Below are positions 1 to 6,570 of a stretch of 15,387 bases of DNA, in pieces; position 1 is the first letter of the stretch; every line of letters starts with the position of its first letter. The stretch covers positions 11,918-27,304 of the forward strand of contig NZ_JAUMTY010000027.1 of assembly GCF_030530965.1 (NCBI RefSeq), in the 5' to 3' direction. The stretch comes from Corynebacterium sp. (GTDB lineage: Bacteria > Actinomycetota > Actinomycetes > Mycobacteriales > Mycobacteriaceae). The notes under the pieces were generated by a model. That model saw only the letters and a program-made list of their open reading frames with translations. It was not told the DNA's origin and ran no database searches. The translations under genes and the position numbers were made by a program.

Positions 1-270
1 ATCGGGCAAAAGACGGTGCTCAACGAGTTCGTGGGCTACACCTCGTTCGGGAAGCACGTCGATGAACTCTCCGACAAAGCCGTCATGATCTCAACCTTCG
101 CGTTGGCTGGGTTTGCCAACTTCTCCTCGATCGCAATCCAAATGGGATCGATGGGTGGATTAGCGCCAGAGCGTCGCGGTGAAATAGCCAAATTCGGAAT
201 GTTTGCCCTTCTGGCAGGTTTCTGCGTCAACATGATTAACGCAGCAATTGTGGGAGTCGTCGCAAGCTAG
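1..270 (+). CDS. nupC: Concentrative nucleoside transporter (NupC/CNT family), C-terminal fragment
   Basis: The reading frame is open from base 1, so only the last 89 residues are in the window. They match the conserved end of CNT-family transporters, which import nucleosides by cation symport through the cytoplasmic membrane. Visible hallmarks are a KTVLNEFVGY segment near residues 4-13, the FALAGFANFSSIAIQ helix around residues 37-51, a GGLAPERR loop around residues 56-63, and a final hydrophobic helix ending VVAS. An internal GTG at base 16 is not a start, because conserved family sequence continues upstream of it. The gene converges on a DeoR-like regulator with only 9 bases between the stop codons, which supports a nucleoside-uptake locus. 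Family assignment is firm; nucleoside specificity cannot be judged from this part. Confidence 0.9.
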   Translation: MGQKTVLNEFVGYTSFGKHVDELSDKAVMISTFALAGFANFSSIAIQMGSMGGLAPERRGEIAKFGMFALLAGFCVNMINAAIVGVVAS

Positions 271-279
271 GGTCGGCAA

Positions 280-1215
280 TCATTCCTCAAGTAAGCGCTC
301 TGCGCACGCTTGATCAGTGACTAAGTGCGTTGCCATTCCCGCTTTCAGTGCAACTTTCAAGGCGCGCACTTTATGTAATCCGCCCGCGACGAGGAGTCGG
401 ACGGGACGCTGCGCTAGGTCTTCCATGGTGATTCCGACTGTGCGGTCGTCCACTGATTGCACGGCGACGGATGCGTTGGCGTCGAAAAACCGTGAGCAAA
501 TATCACCCACCGCTCGTTGACGAAGCTGTGTGCGCTCAGAGGGGGTAACGCTGCCAAGGTTAAGGGCGAGACTGTTTTCTCCCGCTGACCCCACGGTGAA
601 AACTGCGATGTCAGTTTTCCTCCCTTGCTCGAGAACATTGGCGATAAACCGGTCTTTTTCTACAAGTTCTTTCGTCTCGGCGTTATCAAAAATGACGGGG
701 AGGGGGAGGGTGTGGGCATATGCATGAAAGGCTTTACAAAACAACGTGATCGTTTCGATATCGTTCGTTTTCCGGTTTGTATATGACATCCCACCTTTCA
801 GCTGAACGATCGTCACGTCGTGAACATTTTTCTCAGTGAGATGCTGGGCAATGGAATACATTGTTCGGCCCCACGACACACCGACACTGGATCCGTCGAC
901 GACGAGGGAACGGAGGGCTTGCGCACCGACATGACCAAGGGCATCGACGATATCGTCGGTGGTCTGCGATACAGGTTGTGCGAGCCGCACAGATGTTAAG
1001 CCGTATTTCGTCGCTAGTGCCGTCGCGGTGGTGGACGACGCTTCCCGCGGATCTCGAATAGTAATGGTTACGAAACCACGATCGTGGGCATGCTGAATGA
1101 GCTTGGATGTTGTTGGTCGTGAAATGCCTAAAGCCAGGGCAACTTCCGCTTGGCTAAGGTTGTCGCGGTAATACATTTTTGCCGCGCGTAGGGATTGCTC
1201 ATCACGACTGTCCAC
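280..1215 (-). CDS. deoR: SorC-family (DeoR-like) sugar-binding transcriptional regulator
   Basis: This 311-residue protein has the two-part SorC layout. An N-terminal helix-turn-helix at about residues 20-43 (LSQAEVALALGISRPTTSKL) is followed by a long sugar-phosphate-binding effector domain from about residue 60 to the end. Bacillus subtilis DeoR, which represses the deoxyribonucleoside operon and responds to deoxyribose 5-phosphate, belongs to this family and has about this length. The convergent nucleoside transporter suggests the same role here, though other SorC regulators sense other sugar phosphates. The start is GTG at 1215, preceded by a TTGAGG Shine-Dalgarno-like sequence about 8 bases upstream. 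An inverted repeat at 1321-1334 and a direct repeat at 1258-1280 lie upstream and could be operators. The family call is firm; the ligand is inferred. Confidence 0.85.
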   Translation of the reverse strand: MDSRDEQSLRAAKMYYRDNLSQAEVALALGISRPTTSKLIQHAHDRGFVTITIRDPREASSTTATALATKYGLTSVRLAQPVSQTTDDIVDALGHVGAQALRSLVVDGSSVGVSWGRTMYSIAQHLTEKNVHDVTIVQLKGGMSYTNRKTNDIETITLFCKAFHAYAHTLPLPVIFDNAETKELVEKDRFIANVLEQGRKTDIAVFTVGSAGENSLALNLGSVTPSERTQLRQRAVGDICSRFFDANASVAVQSVDDRTVGITMEDLAQRPVRLLVAGGLHKVRALKVALKAGMATHLVTDQACAERLLEE

Positions 1216-1662
1216 AATTCAACCTCAATCAATTAATGCTGAGTGCTTGTACGCATGCTTTATTTAACTTGTCTTTATTTTGCCTGATACAGCCGGGTTT
1301 ACGGTGATCGCCGGGTATTTACGCTGAACAGCGTCCCTGTCCACGGTCCACTCCGCCAAGCTAATCGATAGAGCAACGTGCGCACCGCTTAGTGCCATCT
1401 GCCTCTGAGCACTATACGGATTTGTGTCATGAGAGTGGAAGCTATCAACATGCTGGGCATCCAGAGCTATTCCCCAGGCGGGAAGAGTACGAGTCGTGTC
1501 GCAACGCGCCGGGTGCTTCCAGTCTGAACTAGATTACAGCGCCGTGGCGATCATCATTGTCCGGTTGATGTGTGTGAAGGGACAATCAGCAAGCTACTAA
1601 GGAAGGCTAAGGGGGTTCCATTCCAGACTTCAATAAAAAATTCCCTCGACACCCATATAGAC
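1216..1662. other. Gene-poor intergenic region upstream of the regulator
   Basis: About 450 bases hold no convincing gene on either strand. Next to the regulator start the sequence is AT-rich and carries the octamer CTTTATTT twice, at 1258-1265 and 1273-1280. The 14-base inverted repeat ACGCTGAACAGCGT is at 1321-1334. I could not assign a clear -35/-10 pair. From about 1340 to 1660 I see nothing recognisable: no gene remnant, no repeat and no RNA fold I would defend. Confidence 0.5.
1321..1334. repeat. 14-bp inverted repeat, candidate operator upstream of deoR
   Basis: ACGCTG and CAGCGT form perfect 6-base arms around a two-base centre. The site lies about 106 bases upstream of the regulator start. 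It has the size and symmetry of a dimer-binding operator, but no match to a known site is claimed. Confidence 0.35.
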
Positions 1663-1686
1663 AGCTTAGGTTGCGTTACCTAAGCT
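1663..1686. promoter_or_regulatory. 24-bp inverted repeat resembling a DtxR/IdeR iron box
   Basis: Perfect 9-base arms (AGCTTAGGT and ACCTAAGCT) flank the 6-base centre TGCGTT. The inner part TTAGGT...ACCTAA matches the outer half-sites of the DtxR/IdeR consensus. The gap between them is 6 bases here against 7 in the 19-bp consensus, so binding by the iron repressor is uncertain. No T-tract follows, so it is not a typical terminator. It lies about 93 bases upstream of the likely start of the small membrane protein. Confidence 0.45.
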
Positions 1687-1779
1687 TGAATGAGCCCACG
1701 CTTTATGCTCTCAACATTCATCGACAGGGCTAGCTGCCGTTTTTGGGAAGTAGGCGGCTTAGCCGAAAGGAAGAGTCCG

Positions 1780-1977
1780 ATGCGGAAGCGAACCGGTGAG
1801 GTTCTAAAAGCTATTCGATGGTGGATTGGAATGGCTGTCGGACTCTTAGTTTTCTTCTACTTGTGGTCTTTGGTCTTCAAAGATGACTCGTTTTCATGGG
1901 AGGAATGGGGGAAAACGGTCCTGTTTGGAACCCTCGTCGGGGTCATATATTGGATTTATAGCCGGCCCAAGAAATAG
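1780..1977 (+). CDS. Small hypothetical membrane protein with two predicted helices
   Basis: I do not recognise this 65-residue protein. Two hydrophobic stretches, about residues 14-33 and 44-60, are separated by a short acidic loop (KDDSFSWEEWGK). The N-terminus (RKR, KAIR) and C-terminus (SRPKK) are basic, so the positive-inside rule predicts a helical hairpin with both ends in the cytoplasm. The frame is open upstream to 1690. I chose ATG 1780 because AAAGGAAGAG precedes it at Shine-Dalgarno distance, and the 30 extra residues look non-coding and would place a charged tract before the first helix. The DtxR-like palindrome at 1663-1686 lies upstream. Coding status rests on composition and the ribosome binding site only. 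Confidence 0.5.
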   Translation: MRKRTGEVLKAIRWWIGMAVGLLVFFYLWSLVFKDDSFSWEEWGKTVLFGTLVGVIYWIYSRPKK

Positions 1978-2073
1978 AGGTACACAAATGTAGTCCATTG
2001 ATTGTCAGAACGCACCAGGGCTGACAAATAAAACGTCGTCCAGACCGTGTACCCAGTCATAGCGGGGGTAGTG

Positions 2074-2150
2074 TGGTGCCCCTGGCAGGATTCGAACCCG
2101 CGCCACTCCGGGTAGAAGCCGGATGCTCTAATCCACTGAGCTACAGGGGC
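2074..2150 (-). tRNA. tRNA-Arg (anticodon TCT)
   Basis: The reverse strand folds into a complete cloverleaf. The acceptor pairs GCCCCTG with CAGGGGC, the D-arm is GCTC/GAGC, and the anticodon stem TCCGG/CCGGA holds the loop CTTCTAC, giving anticodon TCT for AGA codons. The T-arm is GCGGG-TTCGAAT-CCTGC. The discriminator is A, and the CCA end is encoded (bases 2074-2076). It is a single tRNA gene, transcribed away from ctiP. Confidence 0.97.
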
Positions 2151-2277
2151 ATTTTATCGATCGTGGGTTGCGCTTTCGTCGCAATCCACTAGACGAATAT
2201 AACAGTACTGAACTCTTTGCTGATAACTGGTCCTTCGGGTTGATTAGATTGTCTCCGCGCTGGGTAGGGTTGGGAGT

Positions 2278-4500
2278 ATGACGGAGGTAAAGACGAAAGC
2301 TGGTTCTTCGGTGCCTGTCCGGTCAGCTACCGGTTACTTTGTGCTCGCCGGGCTTGTGGCGGGAATAGTGGGGGCGGCCATCGGCTATTCCTTGTACAGC
2401 GAATCCCTGTCTGCCCTAGGAATTCCCGATCCGGGTTTCTCGGTATCATTCGGCCTCCCGTTTGTCCGTGGCCTGGCCACGATGTTCGGTTTCATTGGCG
2501 TCGGATCATTCTTGATGTCAGCCTTTGGTACCCCGCCGCGAAAAGACGGTTTCCTCGACGTCGACGGGTATAAAGCAAGCCGAACCGGAACATGGTGCTT
2601 ATTTATATGGGCTGTTCTCGCGCTGCTCCTCATACCGATGAGTTTGTCGGATGTTTCCGGAGCCCCACTTTCGACGACGCTCAGCCCGGCGCACTGGGGC
2701 GAAGCGATCGACCAAGTATCCGTGGCGCGTTCCTGGATGTGGGTCGCGATCTTCGCGCTGATCACTGTGGTGTGGTCCTTGGGCACGCGGCGCTGGATTT
2801 TCCAGATGCTGTTCTTCGCGTTCTCCCTGGTGACGTTGATTCCTATCAGCCTTGAAGGGCACTCAGCGGCCGGCGGTAACCACGACTATGGCGTTAATTC
2901 GTACCTGTGGCACTTTGTTTTTTGTGCATTGTGGGTCGGTGGCCTGGCGGCAATGATCCAGCACGCCCTGCGCAAAGGGCCCCACATGGACGTCATCGTT
3001 AAGCGATACAGCTTTTTAGCATTGGTGTCGATTATTGTTTTGGCGATCTCAGGAGTAGTTAATGCGTTGCTCCGCATCCGCGTCGATGAACTCCTGACTA
3101 GTAATTATGGCCGAGTAATTACAGCCAAAGCGGTTTTGCTCATCGTTCTGGGCATTTTTGGATTCCTCCACCGACGAATGACGATTCCCAAGCTGGAAAA
3201 GGATCCGTCAGACCGACTCGCCTTTTCCCAAATCGCGATCGTCGAATTGGTCGTGATGGCCGCGACAATCGGCGTCGCCGTGTCTTTGTCTCGCATTCCA
3301 CCACCCTTGCCGAAAGAGCTAAACCTCAACGTCATGGAGCTCGAGTTGGGCTTCAGCCTGACGAAGCCACCGTCGTGGGGCGGTCTCTTCGGCATGGTGC
3401 GGTTCGACATGATTTACGGAACCGTCGCAATAATTGCGGAAGTTTTATATGTGTGGGCCTACGTCCATCTCCGGAAGAAGGGCGGGGAGTGGCCTTTTAG
3501 CCGAGTGCTGTGGTGGACGCTAGGGAACATTCTTCTACTTTTCGCGACGTCTTCTGGCCTCGGGATGTACGCGATGGTGTCGTTCTCGATGCACATGATC
3601 CAGCACATGATTTTGTCGATGGCGATCCCGATTGCCTGGGTTTTGGCTGGTCCGGTGACCTTATTCCTCCGCGCCTTGCCCGTTGCGGGACGCGACGGTG
3701 TCCCCGGGCCGCGTGAGTGGATTGTGGCTTTTATTAATAACCCGGTTTCGCGGTTTTTAACGAACCCCGTTGTGGCTGCTGCGCAATTCGTTATTGGGTT
3801 CTACATTATGTACTTCACGCCTCTATTTGAGGCTCTCATGAAGTATCACTTCGGCCACCTATTCATGATCGCCCACTTCTTGGTCTCCGGATACATTTTC
3901 TACTGGATATCAATTGGTATCGACGCGGCACCTCGCCACACCTCGCCGTTCATCAAAATGGTGACCATCTTAGGAACAATGCCGTTCCACGCTTGGTTTG
4001 CGATTGCCCTCATGCAGTTGAATTACCCGCTCGGGCAACCGATGTATGAAACCTTCGGGATCCCGTGGCACGTCGACTACATGGCTGATCAGAACCTGGG
4101 CGGCAAGATCGCGTGGGCAACCGGTGAGATCCCACTGTTAATCGTGACAGCGGCTCACTTCCTGCAATGGCGTCGGGAAGATAGTAAAGAAACAGCACGC
4201 TATGAGCGTCGTGCTGACCGAACCCACGAGGCCGAACTCAATGCCTACAACGAGATGCTAGCGGCGCTGAACTCTGGCGCAGGGGATCGGGAACTGCAGG
4301 ACTACTACAGCTCAGATTATTCGTCTGACGAGGTACGGAGTTACTTCCACCAGAAGAAGTTTGAGCACCATAACGTGCCGAAGGGGCGGCGCTCATCAGC
4401 GAAAACGTCTTCCGGTAAGCCAACCGGCAGTGTTGACGTTGAGCAGCAGGATGTCAGTGGAAAAGGGGCAGGGAACGGCAGGTCCGGTGAAGGGGACTGA
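2278..4500 (+). CDS. ctiP: CopD-CtaG fusion membrane protein, copper supply for cytochrome oxidase (CtiP type)
   Basis: This 740-residue polytopic membrane protein joins two copper modules. Residues about 15-345 resemble CopD: several membrane helices with H195 in an EGHS motif, H202, and H212 in a YLWHFVFCALWVGG helix. Residues about 375-630 resemble CtaG/Caa3 assembly factors, with the MHMIQHM motif (H439, H443), H524 and H527 in YHFGH, H533, H571 in MPFHAWF and H598. The same fusion in Corynebacterium glutamicum, CtiP, is required for copper insertion into the bc1-aa3 oxidase; that role is inferred here from architecture. From about residue 632 to the end is a hydrophilic tail of roughly 108 residues rich in charged residues and Ser/Gly. 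The start is ATG 2278, with purine-rich TAGGGTTGGGAG before it. No partner genes adjoin it. Confidence 0.93.
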   Translation: MTEVKTKAGSSVPVRSATGYFVLAGLVAGIVGAAIGYSLYSESLSALGIPDPGFSVSFGLPFVRGLATMFGFIGVGSFLMSAFGTPPRKDGFLDVDGYKASRTGTWCLFIWAVLALLLIPMSLSDVSGAPLSTTLSPAHWGEAIDQVSVARSWMWVAIFALITVVWSLGTRRWIFQMLFFAFSLVTLIPISLEGHSAAGGNHDYGVNSYLWHFVFCALWVGGLAAMIQHALRKGPHMDVIVKRYSFLALVSIIVLAISGVVNALLRIRVDELLTSNYGRVITAKAVLLIVLGIFGFLHRRMTIPKLEKDPSDRLAFSQIAIVELVVMAATIGVAVSLSRIPPPLPKELNLNVMELELGFSLTKPPSWGGLFGMVRFDMIYGTVAIIAEVLYVWAYVHLRKKGGEWPFSRVLWWTLGNILLLFATSSGLGMYAMVSFSMHMIQHMILSMAIPIAWVLAGPVTLFLRALPVAGRDGVPGPREWIVAFINNPVSRFLTNPVVAAAQFVIGFYIMYFTPLFEALMKYHFGHLFMIAHFLVSGYIFYWISIGIDAAPRHTSPFIKMVTILGTMPFHAWFAIALMQLNYPLGQPMYETFGIPWHVDYMADQNLGGKIAWATGEIPLLIVTAAHFLQWRREDSKETARYERRADRTHEAELNAYNEMLAALNSGAGDRELQDYYSSDYSSDEVRSYFHQKKFEHHNVPKGRRSSAKTSSGKPTGSVDVEQQDVSGKGAGNGRSGEGD

Positions 4501-4508
4501 GCTGACAA

Positions 4509-4530
4509 CCGGCCGGATTAGCCTGGCCGG
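4509..4530 (+). terminator. GC-rich hairpin after ctiP, possible terminator
   Basis: CCGGCCGG pairs with CTGGCCGG (one G-T pair) around the loop ATTAGC, starting 8 bases after the ctiP stop. No T-tract follows, so it may be a weak or Rho-assisted terminator, or only an RNA-stabilising hairpin. Confidence 0.4.
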
Positions 4531-4581
4531 GGCCCGAAGTCGGCAATAGCTAAGCCCTATCTAAAGCCAGCTTATTAATAG

Positions 4582-4610
4582 TTGCCACGCGTATAGGAAG
4601 GGTGTATAAC
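4582..4610 (+). promoter_or_regulatory. Sigma-A-type promoter of dps
   Basis: TTGCCA (4582-4587) and TATAAC (4605-4610) are separated by exactly 17 bases. Transcription would start near 4617, giving a leader of about 80 bases before the dps start codon. No obvious OxyR, DtxR or other operator overlaps it. Confidence 0.75.
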
Positions 4611-4699
4611 TAGGGGCAGAGCGAAGGAAAAGCCCGGGATCGGGCACCGTCCACGTAGCTCTGAGACGACAAACCAACTTATCGAGAGAAGGAAAAGAT

Positions 4700-5227
4700 A
4701 TGACTTCCGCGCAAGCATCTGTTGGGCGTTCGGCTTCCGCTGAAAGCTCTGTTCAAACAACTCCAGCCTTTAGTGCTCCTAGCGACGTTGTTTCTGATCT
4801 GCAGAAGGTTCTCGTTGATTTCATCGATTTGAGCCTGGTTGCTAAGGAAGCTCACTGGAACATTCTCGGACCGAACTTCCGTGACCTGCACTTGAACTTA
4901 GACGAGCTTGTCTCGGTTGCTCGTGAAGGCACCGACGAAATCGCTGAGCGTATGCGTGCTTTGAATGGCATTCCCGATGGTCGCACGGCCGTTGTAGCCG
5001 CAGGTTCCTCGCTTCCGGAGTTCCCGGCAGGAGAAATCCTTACTCACGACGCTATTTCCCACGTCGTCGAGGCTATTAACGCGACAACCAACACCATGCG
5101 TGAGGTTCACGATCGCGTTGACGAGGCTGACCCGACGAGTGCTGATCTGCTGCACGAATACATCAAGCAGCTGGAGCAGCAGGCTTGGTTCATCAGCGCT
5201 GAGACCCGTACTCCATCTGGAAAGTAA
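4700..5227 (+). CDS. dps: Dps-family ferritin-like DNA-protection protein
   Basis: This 175-residue protein belongs to the Dps family, twelve-subunit shells that oxidise and store iron and protect DNA in starved or oxidatively stressed cells. The ferroxidase ligands at the dimer interface are all visible: H52 in KEAHWNILGPNF, H64 and D68 in LHLNLDE, D79 and E83 in TDEIAER. The four-helix core spans about residues 30-168. A Ser/Ala-rich N-terminal extension of about 28 residues precedes it. The C-terminus is short (RTPSGK), without the long basic tail that binds DNA in some mycobacterial Dps proteins, so DNA binding is not assured. The ATG at 4700 follows AGAAGGAAAAG at good distance. It has its own promoter and a downstream terminator, so it is probably monocistronic. 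Confidence 0.97.
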   Translation: MTSAQASVGRSASAESSVQTTPAFSAPSDVVSDLQKVLVDFIDLSLVAKEAHWNILGPNFRDLHLNLDELVSVAREGTDEIAERMRALNGIPDGRTAVVAAGSSLPEFPAGEILTHDAISHVVEAINATTNTMREVHDRVDEADPTSADLLHEYIKQLEQQAWFISAETRTPSGK

Positions 5228-5254
5228 TACATATCGATCTTCACTGTGCGCCTA

Positions 5255-5280
5255 GCTGAACCCGTGAACCGGGATTCAGC
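5255..5280 (+). terminator. First hairpin after dps
   Basis: GCTGAA pairs with TTCAGC, and after a one-base bulge CCCG pairs with CGGG. It sits 27 bases past the dps stop. Only a weak T-rich stretch follows, so it may be a 3'-end stabiliser or processed end rather than the main terminator. Confidence 0.4.
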
Positions 5281-5297
5281 AGCGTGTTTCCCTGTTC

Positions 5298-5331
5298 GTC
5301 ATTGGAGGTCATGACGAGGCCTCACAATGAC
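5298..5331 (+). other. Second hairpin after dps
   Basis: GTCATTG (5298-5304) and CAATGAC (5325-5331) form the outer stem; GAGG (5305-5308) and CCTC (5320-5323) extend it inward with one bulged A. It has no T-tract. It lies between a first hairpin and the true terminator, so the dps transcript ends in a highly structured tail. Confidence 0.4.
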
Positions 5332-5335
5332 ACAA

Positions 5336-5371
5336 GCCGGACTGTGCGATAGCGCGGTCCGGTTTTTCTTT
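5336..5371 (+). terminator. Strong intrinsic terminator after dps
   Basis: CCGGAC pairs with GTCCGG, and the stem continues inward through Watson-Crick and G-T pairs to a GATA tetraloop. The run TTTTTCTTT follows at once. This is a classic Rho-independent terminator for the dps transcript. Confidence 0.9.
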
Positions 5372-5472
5372 ATCGTCATGCGATTACTTATTGATCGACG
5401 ACACCTGCCTTCGGTGCTTAACCCTTCTTTCGGCACGGGTCGCCATTTTTGTTTCACCGATCTTTTTCACCG

Positions 5473-5541
5473 TGTGGATTCATTCCGCGGATAAGAAAAA
5501 CACACGGATAAAAATCTGTGGATAACTTTGTTTATCCACAG
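5473..5541. promoter_or_regulatory. DnaA-box cluster with a perfect inverted pair
   Basis: TGTGGATAA (5517-5525) and TTATCCACA (5532-5540) are two perfect consensus DnaA boxes facing each other, inside 10-base arms (5516-5525 and 5532-5541) with a 6-base centre. Weaker boxes lie just upstream: TGTGGATTC at 5473-5481 (7 of 9), CGCGGATAA at 5486-5494 (7 of 9) and CACGGATAA at 5503-5511 (6 of 9). The motif GGATAA thus recurs at 5489, 5506 and 5520, with its inverse at 5532. The cluster lies about 180 bases before the ssb start. An alternative reading is a minus-strand terminator, since ATTTTTA follows the hairpin on that strand, but no minus-strand gene lies there to need one. Confidence 0.55.
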
Positions 5542-5718
5542 CGGCCGCCCGATGAAGCTCCTCACAGGCCCAATTTCCGGACCACGGTGTGCCACTCTGA
5601 GTTTGTCATTTTCAGATCGTCTCTATCGATGAGGTCTTCACGGTACTGCGCTAATCAGCTACTCAGCTGCTCTGCCATTACCGGGAGCGCCCTTCGTGGG
5701 AGGGAGAGTAGGTACGTC

Positions 5719-6336
5719 ATGGCACAAAATTCTGCAATGGTCACCGTCGTGGGAAACGTCGTCAGTGACCCAGTTGATCGAACACCATCGGGTCGAACCC
5801 CTTTCGCAACTATGCGCGTTGCGTCGGATCGTCGTTGGCGTGACGACGACGGTGTGTGGCAGTCATCTGACTCATTATTTATCGACGTCCAGATGTCGGG
5901 TCCGCTGGCCACACACTGCCTGAAATCGGTGTCGAAGGGGATGCCAGTTGTTATATACGGTCGGCTGATCACTCATTCATGGGAGGCGACGTTGGACTCG
6001 GGGGAGAAGATCACCCGGAGCTCCGTGAGGATCAAGGCCTCTCACGTTGGAGTTGACCTCAACAAGATCGTCATTACGTCCGCGATGACTAGCCGCCTAG
6101 GACGTTTGGTTCCGTTGGAAATCGGCTCCTCTGCTGGAGCAACCAAGGGATCAGGGGAGGTGACGAGTCTCTCCACCGATTGGGACGGGACGGTCACGTC
6201 GGATGGAAATCCATTCCCCGAGGGCTCGTCGAGTGATTCGAGCACTTCCACCGACTCCACAGCCCTGAGGGACTCCACGCATTTGAGCGAACAGGAGGAT
6301 TCATACAGCCGAGACGTCGCCCTGGCGAGCGCATGA
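5719..6336 (+). CDS. ssb: Single-stranded DNA-binding protein, SsbB-like paralogue
   Basis: The protein has 205 residues. Residues about 5-115 form an SSB OB-fold: MVTVVGNVVSDPVDRTPSGR at the N-terminus, FATMRVASDRRWRDDDGVW, and then the DSLFIDVQMSGPLATHCLKSV and KGMPVVIYGRL strands. The rest is a Ser/Thr/Asp-rich, probably disordered tail ending SRDVALASA. It lacks the acidic DDDIPF-like tip that replicative SSB uses to recruit repair and replication enzymes. The tail and the position just before ettA match the second actinobacterial SSB (compare M. tuberculosis Rv2478c beside Rv2477c). The frame is open upstream to a GTG at 5518, but the OB-fold begins at ATG 5719, which has GGGAGAGTAGG before it. 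It may act in stress or recombination rather than core replication; that is inference. Confidence 0.9.
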   Translation: MAQNSAMVTVVGNVVSDPVDRTPSGRTPFATMRVASDRRWRDDDGVWQSSDSLFIDVQMSGPLATHCLKSVSKGMPVVIYGRLITHSWEATLDSGEKITRSSVRIKASHVGVDLNKIVITSAMTSRLGRLVPLEIGSSAGATKGSGEVTSLSTDWDGTVTSDGNPFPEGSSSDSSTSTDSTALRDSTHLSEQEDSYSRDVALASA

Positions 6337-6570
6337 GCACGTGCTCCCGTGAGTGCGTCGTCGTAACTGGTTGTTGTTAGCACCGTGCTTGCGTACCCTC
6401 AACGGTTAGACTTTGCTGAGGAACTTGCGCGGGGACCATCCCTCCTCTTAACTCTCGAGGTTGCTCCTTGAGATCAGCTTCAGAGGTGGTGAACCCTATG
6501 GTTATCGGCCATAGTAGGTGAGCAGAGAATGCTAGGTTCGTGTGGCATAGAAAAATGAGTTGAGGACTGT
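6337..6570 (+). other. ettA leader region with small hairpins
   Basis: This 234-base gap holds no gene. A perfect 12-base palindrome GAGCACGTGCTC (6335-6346) overlaps the ssb stop codon. CTCGAGG/CCTTGAG (6454-6460 and 6466-6472) and CTATGG/CCATAG (6496-6501 and 6509-6514) could fold in a transcript leading into ettA. No T-tract terminator and no convincing -35/-10 pair were found. Confidence 0.35.

Noticed and set aside
1690..1779. Longer start for the small membrane protein
   Set aside because: No ribosome binding site at 1690; AAAGGAAGAG marks 1780.
5473..5541. Chromosomal origin oriC
   Set aside because: No dnaA, dnaN, AT-rich unwinding element or origin-type gene order; only a small box cluster.
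5518..5718. N-terminal extension of ssb starting at GTG 5518
   Set aside because: The extension starts inside a DnaA box, has no SSB homology, and the OB-fold begins at ATG 5719 with a good ribosome binding site.
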